Positions 16,304-26,235 are shown, numbered from the stretch's first letter. The stretch: DNA of 64,000 bases from an uncultured Acetatifactor sp. (GCA_910585805.1 CAJUFB010000006.1:1-64000); one strand, 5' to 3'. Made by a program: numbers and translations. Notes: generated from the letters alone by a model not told the origin.

Positions 16304-17314
16304 ATGGCGGAGATGGTGAATGTAGCTGTAGATGCCATGGGCGGTGACAATGCGCCTGTGGAAGTGGTAAAGGGGGCCGTGGACGCAGTAAATGCCAACA
16401 AAAGAGTAAAAGTCTTCCTGGCAGGCAAAGAGAGCGTGATAAAAGAGGAACTGAAGAAATATACTTATCATGCAGAGCAGGTGGAGATCGTGCCTGCGGA
16501 GGAAGTCATTGAGACCGGGGAGCCTCCCGTGATGGCAATTCGTAAGAAAAAGGATTCCTCCATCGTGAAGTCCATGTACCTGGTAAAGGAGGGCACATGT
16601 GATGCTTTCGTGTCCGCCGGGAGCACCGGAGCGGTACTGGTGGGCGGCCAGGTCATTGTAGGGCGCATCAAGGGTGTGGAGCGGCCGCCCCTTGCCCCTG
16701 TGATTCCGAATATCAAGGGTGTCAGCCTGCTTCTGGACTGCGGCGCCAATGTGGATGCCAAGCCCTCCCAGCTTCTGCAGTTTGCCAAGATGGGAAGCGT
16801 CTATATGGAGAGCGTCATCGGTGTCAGAAATCCCAGAGTAGGCCTGGTGAATATCGGCGTGGAAGAGGAGAAAGGCAATGCCCTGACCAGGGAGGCATAT
16901 CCGCTGCTGCGCAACTGCCCGGAAATCAATTTTATCGGCAATGTGGAAGCCAGGGATATTCCCTATGGAGGGGCAGATGTTCTGGTCTGCGAGGCCTTTG
17001 TGGGAAATGTGGTGCTGAAGATGCTGGAAGGCGTCAGCGGAGCCCTGGTGGAGAAGATTAAGGGCGGAATGATGAGCACCACGAGGAGCAAGATAGGCGC
17101 TCTGCTGGTGAAGCCTGCGCTGAAGAAGACGTTGAAGGGATTCAGCACCGAGGAATACGGCGGCGCGCCGCTGCTTGGCTTAAACGGTTTGGTGGTGAAG
17201 ACCCACGGCAGCAGCAGGGCAAATGAAATCAGGAATTCTATTCTTCAATGCATCGCATTCAAGGAGCAGAAAATAAATCAAAAAATAAAAGAGAAAGTAG
17301 TTCTCGAGAATTAA
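16304..17314 (+). CDS. plsX: Phosphate acyltransferase PlsX
   Basis: A 336-residue PlsX that makes acyl-phosphate from acyl-ACP for membrane phospholipid synthesis. It begins with VNVAVDAMGGDNAP and contains FVSAGSTGAVLVGG, LLDCGANVDAKP, VGLVNIGVEEEKGN and EYGGAPLLG, all family marks. The ATG at 16304 has AAAGGA at the right distance; the open frame back to 16196 includes promoter sequence. The gene leads a compact operon with acpP, rnc, smc and ftsY, a common order in Firmicutes. Confidence 0.96.
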   Translation: MAEMVNVAVDAMGGDNAPVEVVKGAVDAVNANKRVKVFLAGKESVIKEELKKYTYHAEQVEIVPAEEVIETGEPPVMAIRKKKDSSIVKSMYLVKEGTCDAFVSAGSTGAVLVGGQVIVGRIKGVERPPLAPVIPNIKGVSLLLDCGANVDAKPSQLLQFAKMGSVYMESVIGVRNPRVGLVNIGVEEEKGNALTREAYPLLRNCPEINFIGNVEARDIPYGGADVLVCEAFVGNVVLKMLEGVSGALVEKIKGGMMSTTRSKIGALLVKPALKKTLKGFSTEEYGGAPLLGLNGLVVKTHGSSRANEIRNSILQCIAFKEQKINQKIKEKVVLEN

Positions 17315-17332
17315 GGAAAGGCGGAAAATGTT

Positions 17333-17560
17333 ATGGAGTTTGAAAAGTTAAAGAAGGTAATTGCAGATGTGCTGAATGTGGATCCTGACGAGATCACAAT
17401 GGACACCACTTTTGTGGACGACCTGGGGGCTGATTCCCTGGACGTATTCCAGATCATCCTGGGGATTGAGGAGGAGTTTGACATTGAGATCCCTGCTGAG
17501 AAAGCGGAGAAGATCAGCACCGTGGAAGAGGCAGTCGAGCTGATCAAGGCTGCGGTATAG
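17333..17560 (+). CDS. acpP: Acyl carrier protein
   Basis: A 75-residue acidic ACP with the 4'-phosphopantetheine serine in GADSLDVFQIIL. It carries growing acyl chains in the cytoplasm and feeds PlsX. The sequence is standard (VDDLGADSLD; EEEFDIEIPAEKAEKI). AAGGAAAGGCGG lies upstream. An earlier out-of-frame ATG six bases before the start is not used. Confidence 0.97.
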   Translation: MEFEKLKKVIADVLNVDPDEITMDTTFVDDLGADSLDVFQIILGIEEEFDIEIPAEKAEKISTVEEAVELIKAAV

Positions 17561-17717
17561 AGGGCTGAAGATATAATATCGGCGGGCAGGACCGGTGAGA
17601 AAAAGATGCCCGGCCATATGGAGTTTTGATAAGGGCAGTCTGCTATGCGGCTGCTCGTTTGCGTTAATAGACAGCAGGGAGAGGAATCCTGATCCTGCTG
17701 CGGGACTTGGGACAGAG

Positions 17718-18473
17718 ATGGAAGATCAATACACAATGGAAGTAATTCATTCTATGGAAACACAAAATTCCATACATAAAAATCATTCTATGGAAATACT
17801 GGAGGAGCGGATCGGCTACAAATTTACCGATCAGGCTCTGTTAAAGCAGGCTGTGACCCACAGCTCCTTTACAAATGAACAGCGGATACGCAGGGCGAAA
17901 AATTACGAGCGACTGGAATTTCTGGGAGATGCGGTGCTGGAGCTGGTTTCCAGCGAATTTCTCTTTCAGCGCAACAGTCATATGTCCGAAGGAGAGTTGA
18001 CTAAAACCCGTGCCTCAATGGTCTGCGAACCGTCACTTGCTTTCTGCGCCAGGGATCTGGAACTGGGTCAGTTCATATTGCTGGGAAAAGGGGAAGAAGG
18101 CACCGGGGGCCGAACCCGGGACAGCATCATATCTGACGTGATGGAAGCCGTGATCGGCGCAATCTACCTGGACGGCGGCATGGAACCAGCAAAGGCTTTT
18201 ATCTACCGTTTTGTCCTGTCTGACCTGGAGGACAAGCAGTTGTTCTATGACAGTAAGAGCACACTTCAGGAGCTGATTCAGGGGAAGCTGAAGAAAAGCT
18301 TCCACTACGAATTGTTGTCGGAAAGCGGGCCGGAGCACAACAAGGTGTTTCGGGTGGCTGTCTATATGGAAGAGAAGCTTCTGGGCACAGGCGAGGGAAG
18401 GACAAAAAAAATGGCAGAGCAGCAGGCTGCATATCAGGCGCTGCTGCGGTTGAGAGGTAAGGGATGTATTTAA
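17718..18473 (+). CDS. rnc: Ribonuclease III with an N-terminal Ser-Met-Glu repeat extension
   Basis: A 251-residue dsRNA endonuclease for rRNA and mRNA processing. The nuclease domain has the signature ERLEFLGDAVLELV and the second acidic motif DVMEAVIGAIYLDGG; the C-terminal dsRNA-binding domain (about 175-250) contains TLQELIQGKL and KKMAEQQAAYQALL. Before the usual LEERIGYKF start there are about 26 extra residues with a loose repeat (TMEVIHSME..., HSMEILEE). The start is uncertain: ATG 17718 has only a weak GGGA site, and 17790 has none. The stop overlaps the smc start by 10 bases. Confidence 0.93.
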   Translation: MEDQYTMEVIHSMETQNSIHKNHSMEILEERIGYKFTDQALLKQAVTHSSFTNEQRIRRAKNYERLEFLGDAVLELVSSEFLFQRNSHMSEGELTKTRASMVCEPSLAFCARDLELGQFILLGKGEEGTGGRTRDSIISDVMEAVIGAIYLDGGMEPAKAFIYRFVLSDLEDKQLFYDSKSTLQELIQGKLKKSFHYELLSESGPEHNKVFRVAVYMEEKLLGTGEGRTKKMAEQQAAYQALLRLRGKGCI

Positions 18474-21400
18474 AAAGCATTGAGGTGCAGGGCTTTAAGT
18501 CCTTTGCCAATAAGATTTATTTTCAGTTCCACAACGGCATTACCGGGATCGTGGGCCCCAACGGAAGCGGAAAGAGCAATGTGGCGGATGCCGTCCGCTG
18601 GGTGCTGGGAGAGCAGCGGGTAAAGCAGCTGAGGGGCTCCAGCATGCAGGATGTCATTTTCTCGGGTACAGAGAACCGGAAGCCATTGAGTTACGCTTAT
18701 GTGGCCATCACACTGGACAATGCGGATCATCAGCTTGCCATTGACTTTGATGAGGTGACGGTGGCAAGGCGTATTTACCGTTCCGGAGAAAGTGAATATC
18801 TGATCAACGGAAGCGCCTGCCGTCTGAAGGATGTAAACGAATTGTTTTATGATACCGGCATCGGCAAGGAAGGCTACTCCATCATCGGACAGGGCCAGAT
18901 CGACAAGATCCTCAGCGGAAAGCCTGAGGAGCGCAGAGAGCTTTTCGACGAGGCGGCGGGAATCGTGAAATTCAAGCGCCGGAAGGCGGCGGCTCAGGCC
19001 AGGCTGGAGAATGAAAAGCAGAATCTGATCCGTGTCAACGACATTCTGTCGGAACTGGAAAAGCAGCTGAGTCCCCTGGAACGCCAGTCCGAGACGGCCA
19101 GAGTATACCTGCGCAAGCGGGAAGAACTGAAGAACCTGGACGTGAACGTATTCCTCCTGGAGAATTCCAGGCTGCGGGAGCAGCTGAAGGACGCGGAGGA
19201 AAAATACGGGATAGCCAGCGGGGAACTTTCCCAGACAAAGGAAGCATATGAAAGCATCAAAGATGAATATACCCGCATCCAGGAGGAGATCGAGAAGCTG
19301 GAGGCGGAGATCGAGCAGGCCAGAAGCACAGCGACGGATGCCGGCCTTACCAGAGGGCGGCTGGAAGGGGAACTGAATGTGCTGAAGGAGCAGATCAATT
19401 CAGGCAGAGGCAACGAGGCGCATCTGGACAGCCGGCGCAGGACTTTGGAGGATGAGATCGCTTCCAAAGAGAAGGACAGGGAAAAACTGCTCCATGAGAA
19501 GAGCGATACGGACGCGGAAGTAGCCGGGATCACGGCTTTGGCGGAGGAAGCCGCACAGAAGCTGGAGGAAATTCAGAAGCGGATTGAAACCCTCAACAGC
19601 GGCATGGAGGAAGGCAAAAACACCATCATAGAAGAACTGGGCAGGCGGGCCACCATTAAATCCAGGATGGGACGCCTTGATACCATGATGGAACAGGTGA
19701 ATATCAGAAAGGCGGAACTGAATTCCAGACTGCTGCGGATCAAATCGGATGAGGCTGCCAGAGAGGAGAATCTGAAGAATCTGGAGGATGCTTTCGAAGC
19801 GGTTACGGAGGAGATCCGGGACTTAAGCGCGCAGGAAAAAGCCATGGAAGAGGAGTTGGGCACTTTCCGGGAGGAACTGACCCGGAAAGATGCCGGACTG
19901 CGGGAAGCCCAGAGCGCCTATCATATGGAGAAATCCCGCCTGGAAGCGCTGATCAACCTGGCAGAGCGCTATGAGGGCTATGGGGGCAGCATCAGGAAAG
20001 TCATGGAACAGCGGGAGAAGAATCCCGGCATCATCGGTGTGGTGGCAGATATCATACAGACGGACAGGAAGTATGAGACAGCCATCGAGACCGCCCTTGG
20101 AGGAAATATCCAGAATATCGTCACTGACAATGAGGAGACCGCCAAGCATATGATATCCTGGCTGAAATCAAATAAACTGGGAAGGGCGACTTTCCTGCCG
20201 CTGACAAGCATCAAAAATCCGCAGAGATTCAGGAATCCGGAAGTACTTGCGGAAAAAGGCGTTATCGGCACGGCGGATACTCTGGTACGGCTGGACGACA
20301 GATACCGGGATGTGGCGGCTTCCCTGCTGGGACGTATCGTCGTAGCAGACAATGTGGATAATGCGGTAAAGCTGGCGGCAAAATACAGGCATACGCTGCG
20401 TATCGTTACGCTGGAGGGAGAACTTCTGAATCCCGGGGGTGCCATCAGCGGCGGCGCCTATAAGAACAGCAGCAATCTTCTGGGCAGGCGGAGAGAAATC
20501 GACGAGCTGGAAGGGAAGGTAAAAAAGCTGCAGCTGGTCATAGACGGGACGAACCGGGAGATTGAAAATACAAAAGCAAGGCGCACAAGGCTTCGCGTGG
20601 ACGTGGAGGCGATCAAGGGGGAGATTCAGCGCAAATCCATAGAACAGAATACGGCGAGGCTGAACATCACCCAGGCCAGGGAGCGTATGGAGGAAGAAGC
20701 GGGGAGCGCCGCTTCTCTCAGGACGGAAAGCACGGAGATCGAGGGACAGATCCAGGAGATCAGAAGGGACAAGGAAACCATCCGCCAGGAGCTGGCAGAA
20801 AGCGAAGCGCTGGAGGCCCGCACCCAGGAAGAGATCACACTTTTCGGACGGAAGCTGGAGGAGGAACGAAAGCTGGAGACGGAGGCTTTAAGAACTGTCT
20901 CCGAGTGGGAACTGAAAGTGGACAGAATGCGCCAGGCACTGGGCTTCAAACAGAGCAATGTGGAACGGATTGACGGGGAGATCGCAAAATCCCGGGATGA
21001 GCTTGCGGAAATCCTGGAGGCTCTGGAGACAAACAGACAGGAGATGGAGCGCAGGCAGCAGAACATTGTCGGAATAGAGGAGACCATTGCCGTCTCCTTT
21101 CAGACCCAGAGCAATTCCGAGGGCAGGCTGAAGGAAGCAATGGCGCACAAGGAAGAATTGTCCGCCAGACAAAAGAGCTTTTTTTCCAGGAGAGAGGAGC
21201 TGTCCGAGAAGCTGTCCGCTCTGGACAAGGAGACTTACCGCCTGAACGCTCAGAAGGAGAAGCTGGAAGAATCTCTGGAGTCCCAGATCAACTACATGTG
21301 GGACGAATATGAGATCACCTTAAGTGATGCGGCGGCTCTGAGAAACGAGGAGATGACAGACCTGCCCGCCATGAAGAAGGAAATCGCTTCCCTCCGGGAT

Positions 21401-22024
21401 CAGATCAAAAAGCTGGGAGACGTAAATGTCAATGCCATTGAAGATTATAAAAATCTGCTGGAACGCTTTACTTTTATGAAAAACCAGAGGGATGATCTGG
21501 TGGAGGCGGAGAAAACGCTGGAAGGCATTATAGAAGAACTGGACACCTCCATGCGGAAGCAGTTCACGGAAAAATTCGCGGAGATCAGCCGGGAATTCGA
21601 CAAAGTGTTCAAGGAACTGTTCGGCGGAGGAAAAGGTACCCTGGAACTGATGCCGGATGAGGATATACTGGAGGCAGGCATCCGGATCATTGCCCAGCCG
21701 CCCGGAAAGAAGCTTCAGAATATGATGCAGCTCTCCGGCGGGGAGAAGGCGCTGACTGCCATTGCGCTGCTGTTTGCCATACAGAACCTGAAGCCTTCGC
21801 CGTTCTGTCTGCTGGACGAGATCGAGGCAGCCCTGGATGATTCCAATGTGGGGAGATTTGCAAAGTATCTGCATAAACTGACTAAAAATACACAGTTTAT
21901 CGTCATTACACACAGAAGAGGCACCATGGAACAGGTGGACAGGCTTTACGGCATCACCATGCAGGAAAAGGGCGTATCCACGCTGGTGAGCGTCAGCCTG
22001 ATTGACAGGGAGCTGACGAACTGA
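18464..22024 (+). CDS. smc: Chromosome segregation ATPase SMC
   Basis: An 1186-residue condensin subunit that compacts and resolves sister chromosomes with ScpA and ScpB. The N-terminal half-ATPase has Walker A GPNGSGKSN (about 31-39). Long coiled coils (about 165-500 and 660-1000) flank a hinge (about 515-640, with GVIGTADTLV and GGAISGGAY). The C-terminal head has the signature LSGGEKALTAIALLFA (about 1090) and Walker B with CLLDEIEAALDD. Full family length, no truncation. The start overlaps rnc by 10 bases. Confidence 0.98.
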   Translation: MYLKSIEVQGFKSFANKIYFQFHNGITGIVGPNGSGKSNVADAVRWVLGEQRVKQLRGSSMQDVIFSGTENRKPLSYAYVAITLDNADHQLAIDFDEVTVARRIYRSGESEYLINGSACRLKDVNELFYDTGIGKEGYSIIGQGQIDKILSGKPEERRELFDEAAGIVKFKRRKAAAQARLENEKQNLIRVNDILSELEKQLSPLERQSETARVYLRKREELKNLDVNVFLLENSRLREQLKDAEEKYGIASGELSQTKEAYESIKDEYTRIQEEIEKLEAEIEQARSTATDAGLTRGRLEGELNVLKEQINSGRGNEAHLDSRRRTLEDEIASKEKDREKLLHEKSDTDAEVAGITALAEEAAQKLEEIQKRIETLNSGMEEGKNTIIEELGRRATIKSRMGRLDTMMEQVNIRKAELNSRLLRIKSDEAAREENLKNLEDAFEAVTEEIRDLSAQEKAMEEELGTFREELTRKDAGLREAQSAYHMEKSRLEALINLAERYEGYGGSIRKVMEQREKNPGIIGVVADIIQTDRKYETAIETALGGNIQNIVTDNEETAKHMISWLKSNKLGRATFLPLTSIKNPQRFRNPEVLAEKGVIGTADTLVRLDDRYRDVAASLLGRIVVADNVDNAVKLAAKYRHTLRIVTLEGELLNPGGAISGGAYKNSSNLLGRRREIDELEGKVKKLQLVIDGTNREIENTKARRTRLRVDVEAIKGEIQRKSIEQNTARLNITQARERMEEEAGSAASLRTESTEIEGQIQEIRRDKETIRQELAESEALEARTQEEITLFGRKLEEERKLETEALRTVSEWELKVDRMRQALGFKQSNVERIDGEIAKSRDELAEILEALETNRQEMERRQQNIVGIEETIAVSFQTQSNSEGRLKEAMAHKEELSARQKSFFSRREELSEKLSALDKETYRLNAQKEKLEESLESQINYMWDEYEITLSDAAALRNEEMTDLPAMKKEIASLRDQIKKLGDVNVNAIEDYKNLLERFTFMKNQRDDLVEAEKTLEGIIEELDTSMRKQFTEKFAEISREFDKVFKELFGGGKGTLELMPDEDILEAGIRIIAQPPGKKLQNMMQLSGGEKALTAIALLFAIQNLKPSPFCLLDEIEAALDDSNVGRFAKYLHKLTKNTQFIVITHRRGTMEQVDRLYGITMQEKGVSTLVSVSLIDRELTN

Positions 22025-22095
22025 ATTCGGATACAGCAGACGTTTTTGCGTGACAATCCTGGGAATATAAGGTATGATAGATAATATGGAAAAAA

Positions 22096-22146
22096 GGCTT
22101 TCCAGGAAAAAGGGATTTCCAGGAAAAAGGGCTTTCCAGGAAGAAA
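22096..22146 (+). repeat. Three tandem 17-base repeats upstream of ftsY
   Basis: Units GGCTTTCCAGGAAAAAG at 22096-22112, GGATTTCCAGGAAAAAG at 22113-22129 and a slightly diverged third at 22130-22146. They lie in the smc-ftsY gap and have no visible coding or terminator function. Confidence 0.85.
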
Positions 22147-22217
22147 GCCTGTATAAATTTATAGTGTCACAATTCCGGTTGTAGTGGAAAGGCAGATGGA
22201 AGGGAGAATGATGTAGA

Positions 22218-23183
22218 ATGGGCGAAAAAAAGAAAGGATTTTTTACCAGATTAAAGGAAGGACTGGCCAAGACGAGGAACAATATCGTCAGAGGAATCGA
22301 TTCCCTGTTCAGCGGATTTTCTGCCATTGACGACGATTTCTATGAGGAACTGGAAGAGATACTGATTATGGGGGATATCGGTGTAAACGCCACAACGGAG
22401 ATTGTCAGCCGACTGAAAGAGCAGGTTCGGGAACGGCATATCAAGGAGCTCCAGGAATGCAAGCAGCTTCTGATCGAAGGGATCAAGGAACAGATGCGGG
22501 TGGGGGAGAACGCTTACGAATTTGAAACGCGGCAGTCGGTGATCATGGTGATCGGTGTCAACGGTGTGGGAAAAACTACATCTGTAGGCAAGCTTGCGGG
22601 TAAATTCAGGGATGACGGCAGAAAGGTACTGATTGCCGCCGCGGACACTTTTCGCGCCGCAGCCGGAGATCAGCTGGCGGAATGGGCCAGGCGCGCCGAT
22701 GTGCCCATGGTGGGCGGCAATGAAGGCGCAGATCCGGCCAGTGTGGTCTATGACGCGGTGAATGCGGCGAAGGCAAGGGGGGTGGATGTACTTCTCATCG
22801 ACACGGCGGGGCGGCTCCACAACAAGAAGAATCTGATGGAGGAGCTTAAAAAAATGAACCGCATCGTGGATCGGGAATTTCCCGATGCCCATCGGGAGAA
22901 TCTGATCGTGCTGGACGGCACCACCGGCCAGAACGCGCTGGTACAGGCCAGAGAATTCGGGGAGGTGGCCGATCTGACCGGCATTATCCTGACCAAGATG
23001 GACGGAACAGCCAAAGGGGGCATTGCGGTGGCGATCCAGTCCGAACTGAAGGTACCGGTGAAATATATCGGCGTAGGTGAAACAATTGATGATCTGCAGA
23101 AATTCGATTCGGATGAATTTGTGAATGCTTTGTTTGATGTGAAGCCGGAGGACGATGCGGAACGGGAAGAAGATGAAGGTTAA
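22218..23183 (+). CDS. ftsY: Signal recognition particle receptor FtsY
   Basis: A 321-residue SRP-family GTPase that docks ribosome-nascent-chain-SRP complexes at the membrane. After a short charged N-terminus and the helical N domain come the NG-domain motifs GVNGVGKTTS (about 113-122), DTFRAAAGDQL, DTAGRLHNK and TKMDGTAKGG, ending with a Glu/Asp-rich tail. The long acidic A domain of enterobacterial FtsY is missing, as usual in Firmicutes. GGGAGAATGATGTAG precedes the ATG. No ffh gene is next to it. Confidence 0.97.
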   Translation: MGEKKKGFFTRLKEGLAKTRNNIVRGIDSLFSGFSAIDDDFYEELEEILIMGDIGVNATTEIVSRLKEQVRERHIKELQECKQLLIEGIKEQMRVGENAYEFETRQSVIMVIGVNGVGKTTSVGKLAGKFRDDGRKVLIAAADTFRAAAGDQLAEWARRADVPMVGGNEGADPASVVYDAVNAAKARGVDVLLIDTAGRLHNKKNLMEELKKMNRIVDREFPDAHRENLIVLDGTTGQNALVQAREFGEVADLTGIILTKMDGTAKGGIAVAIQSELKVPVKYIGVGETIDDLQKFDSDEFVNALFDVKPEDDAEREEDEG

Positions 23184-23350
23184 AAGCAGAAACTGTATTC
23201 TGTCTGCCATCGGTATTCCAGAAAACGGAATCATACATTTTATCAAAAAGTTACAAAAAGCGGAGGAATAGGCAAAACGAATTCCGGAAAACCGTATGTT
23301 AAGCGGTCTGATGAATTCGAGAGGGTATTTTTGCAAGAAGGAGGAGCAAA

Positions 23351-24739
23351 ATGGCAAAAGATATGCAGACAAACGAAGTTTCAGGAAAGGAGGACGCAGT
23401 GGTGAAGGAACAGATTTCCGGGACGAAAGGGGCATCCATGGAACAGGAAGCTTCCATGGAAGAAGGGCATTCCATGGAAGAAGGGCATTCTATGGAAGCG
23501 TCTCAGGAGGATCTTTATTCGGAGGAGGGCCTGACGCTGGAAAAATTCGAAGAAGCCTCGGAGGTCGTAAAGAGGGTTACCCTGGAGACCAAGCTGGTGT
23601 TCAGCGAGTACTTAAGCGCCCAGACAGGAAACAAGGTCTATCTGAAGCCTGAAAATATGCAGCTGACAGGCGCGTATAAGCTGCGCGGCGCATATTATAA
23701 GATATGCACGCTGTCGGAGGAAGAACGCGCCAAGGGGCTGATCACCGCATCCGCCGGAAATCACGCCCAGGGTGTGGCCTATGCGGCGAAGGCATACGGT
23801 ACAAAGGCTGTCATCGTCATGCCCACCACCACGCCTCTGATGAAGGTGAACAGAACCAAAGGTTACGGCGCCGAAGTGGTGCTCTACGGAGATGTGTATG
23901 ATGAAGCATGCGCCAGGGCATATGAACTGGCGGAGGAAAACGGCTATACCTTTATCCATCCCTTTGACGACTTGACGGTAGCTACAGGGCAGGGAACCAT
24001 TGCCATGGAGATCGTCAAGGAACTTCCTCTGGTAGATTACATTCTGGTGCCCATCGGAGGCGGCGGACTGGCAACGGGAGTGGCGACCCTGGCGAAGCTG
24101 TTAAATCCCAAGATAAAGGTGATCGGAGTGGAGCCTGCAGGGGCAAATTGTATGCAGAAGTCCATCGAGACGGGACATGTGGTCACATTGCCGAAGGTGA
24201 CCACAATTGCGGACGGTACGGCGGTTAAGACCCCCGGCAGCAAACTGTTCCCTTATATCAAGAAGAACCTGGACGGCATCATCACGGTGGAAGACCACGA
24301 GCTTGTAGTCTCCTTCCTGGATATGGTTGAAAATCACAAGATCATCGTGGAAAATTCTGGTCTTTTGACGGTTGCGGCCTTAAAGCATCTGGATGTGAAG
24401 GGGAAAAAAGTGGTCTCTATCCTGAGCGGCGGAAATATGGACGTGACCACCATGTCCTCCGTGGTTCAGCAGGGATTGATCATGCGAGACAGGATCTTCA
24501 CAGTTTCCATTCTCCTGCCGGATAAGCCCGGTGAGTTGTATAAGGTTTCCGGTATTATCGCCAAGGCAAACGGAAATGTGGTGGAGTTGGAGCACAATCA
24601 GTTCGTTACCACGAACCGGAATACAGCCGTGGAACTGCGTATTACCATGGAAGCATTCGGAACGGAGCATAAGAACCAGATCATGACTTCACTTGAGGAA
24701 GCCGGATACAAACCCAGGCAGGTGAATTCCAGCTTCTGA
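23351..24739 (+). CDS. ilvA: Threonine ammonia-lyase with ACT domain and an N-terminal repeat extension
   Basis: A 462-residue PLP enzyme converting threonine to 2-oxobutanoate. The PLP lysine is in GAYKLRGAYYK, and SAGNHAQGVA and PIGGGGLATG bind the cofactor phosphate. A C-terminal ACT domain (about 385-460, starting FTVSILLPDKPGEL) suggests allosteric control. The family normally starts near LTLEKFEEASEVVKRV; here about 55 extra residues come first, containing the repeats ASMEQE, ASMEEGH, SMEEGH and SMEASQ. The start has a strong GGAGGAG site, so this extension really appears translated. Both biosynthetic and catabolic roles are possible; no ilv genes are adjacent. Confidence 0.93.
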   Translation: MAKDMQTNEVSGKEDAVVKEQISGTKGASMEQEASMEEGHSMEEGHSMEASQEDLYSEEGLTLEKFEEASEVVKRVTLETKLVFSEYLSAQTGNKVYLKPENMQLTGAYKLRGAYYKICTLSEEERAKGLITASAGNHAQGVAYAAKAYGTKAVIVMPTTTPLMKVNRTKGYGAEVVLYGDVYDEACARAYELAEENGYTFIHPFDDLTVATGQGTIAMEIVKELPLVDYILVPIGGGGLATGVATLAKLLNPKIKVIGVEPAGANCMQKSIETGHVVTLPKVTTIADGTAVKTPGSKLFPYIKKNLDGIITVEDHELVVSFLDMVENHKIIVENSGLLTVAALKHLDVKGKKVVSILSGGNMDVTTMSSVVQQGLIMRDRIFTVSILLPDKPGELYKVSGIIAKANGNVVELEHNQFVTTNRNTAVELRITMEAFGTEHKNQIMTSLEEAGYKPRQVNSSF

Positions 24740-25329
24740 TGATGCGGGCGTTCAGGCAGGAATGTATTTATACCTGTGAGCGCGATCATTTGCCGCTTCC
24801 TGTCCCGCATTGCAGCAGTGCCCGCCGGTTATATATTTCATCTGGCGAATGTTTTGGATCGTGAGTATAAATCACCCATATAATAACCTGTTTGAGTTGA
24901 GATCCTTCTTTCATTTGGGCATGTTATTTATGGGTGGTTTTATTCTGCGGATCCCGGGACAGCCTGCCCCGGTTACAGACCTGTCCGCAGAACTTGCGTG
25001 TGTGAAAATAAGTTTTTTTGCCTATAATAGAGGGTAGTTTATGTCAAAACGTCTGTGCCTTAGTGAGGAAGCAGGCATCCTATATGACGGGACAGCCGGC
25101 TCCCTTAAATGCGTGAATGCAACTGTTGAGGGAGCCATCCTCCATGACGGGGCAGCCGGACGTGTGGAAGCCTGGTCTGCAACCAGTTTCGCCTGTAAGG
25201 AGTTGTATCGGTTATTTCCCCACAGCTCCTGACCTGGATAAGCCAGAACTGGAATTTTGCCATTTTTCCAAAGATTTCATTGTTAAGTGCCTGATAGAAT
25301 TCAGATAACAGGAAAGTGTGTCCCCAAAT
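24740..25329. other. 590-base intergenic region with two repeat types, no gene recognised
   Basis: No convincing gene is seen. Bases 24826-24886 resemble, in the reverse direction, the 3' end of the first MATE gene (12890-12943), with ATTTATACTC exact and about 70% match over 60 bases. Bases 25074-25099 and 25134-25159 are direct repeats (22 of 26 identical, period 60), with an 8-base inverted repeat GGCTCCCT/AGGGAGCC between them. Short open frames here (for example 25041-25232) lack ribosome sites and domain content. Confidence 0.5.
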
Positions 25330-26235
25330 ATGAAAATCAGCAAAGAGCAGCAAAACGAAATTCGATATGAAGAAAAAAAGACATTAAAACGCAGAGGAAT
25401 TGACTATCTGTGGATCACAGTGGCCGCGGCAATCTACTCCGTCTCCGTCAGCCTGTTTCTGGATCCGAATTCCCTGGCCCCCGGCGGAGTCACCGGCATT
25501 GCTATTATCCTGAACCGGATAACGGGCCTGGAAACGGGTACCTGGATGTTTGCCGTCAATATTCCGATACTGGTAATGGGAATGTGGAAATTCGGGTGGC
25601 GTTTTATTCTTTCAACTCTGTACTGTACGCTGCTGATGTCCGGCTTTACCAATTTTCTGGCACCACTGGGAGCTCTGACCAGGGATCCCCTTCTGGCGGC
25701 GCTGGCAGGCGGCTCTCTGATGGCTGTGAGCCTGGGAATGGTATTCAAGGCAGGCGCCACCTCCGGCGGGACGGATATCATTATCAAGCTTCTGCGTCTC
25801 AGGCTTCCGCATCTGAAAACCGGACTGCTCTTTCTGCTGACGGATGCGGTGATCGTGACGGCCTCTGCATTTGTATTCAAAGATATTGACACTGCGCTGT
25901 ACGCGGGGCTGGTGGTATTTATCAACTCCGTCCTTCTGGATGTGGTATTGTACGGAAGAGACGGCGCCAAGATGTTCTTTATCATCAGCGATCAACACCA
26001 GGAAATCGGGAGACGGCTGCTGGAGGAACTTGATATCAGCGCTACCTACATCTCCGGCCAGGGGGCATACAGCGGCATGAACAAGAATGTAATCCTGTGC
26101 GTTGTAAAAAAACCCCTCTCACCGAAACTGGAGGAAATTGTGCGCCAGGAAGACCCGAAGGCATTTACCATCATCACCAGCGCTACGGAGATATACGGCG
26201 AGGGGTATAAGAGTATTTTCAGCCAGAAGCTGTGA
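25330..26235 (+). CDS. YitT-family membrane protein (DUF161 + DUF2179)
   Basis: A 301-residue YitT-type protein. About five or six hydrophobic segments occupy residues 20-210, including LDPNSLAPGGVTGIA and KAGATSGGTDII, which mark the family. A C-terminal soluble DUF2179 domain (about 215-300) follows with YISGQGAYSG and PKAFTIITSATEIYGEGY. The function is not established for most members; some bind small molecules or act in sporulation or metabolite transport. The ATG at 25330 is preferred; a GTG at 25318 is too close to the AGGAAAG site. It is a single-gene unit. Confidence 0.88.
   Translation: MKISKEQQNEIRYEEKKTLKRRGIDYLWITVAAAIYSVSVSLFLDPNSLAPGGVTGIAIILNRITGLETGTWMFAVNIPILVMGMWKFGWRFILSTLYCTLLMSGFTNFLAPLGALTRDPLLAALAGGSLMAVSLGMVFKAGATSGGTDIIIKLLRLRLPHLKTGLLFLLTDAVIVTASAFVFKDIDTALYAGLVVFINSVLLDVVLYGRDGAKMFFIISDQHQEIGRRLLEELDISATYISGQGAYSGMNKNVILCVVKKPLSPKLEEIVRQEDPKAFTIITSATEIYGEGYKSIFSQKL

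Noticed and set aside
22251..23435. 394-codon minus-strand frame
   Set aside because: It is antisense to ftsY, which has all GTPase motifs in the plus frame.
25041..25232. 63-codon frame as a small gene
   Set aside because: It has no ribosome site and its repetitive look comes from DNA-level direct repeats.
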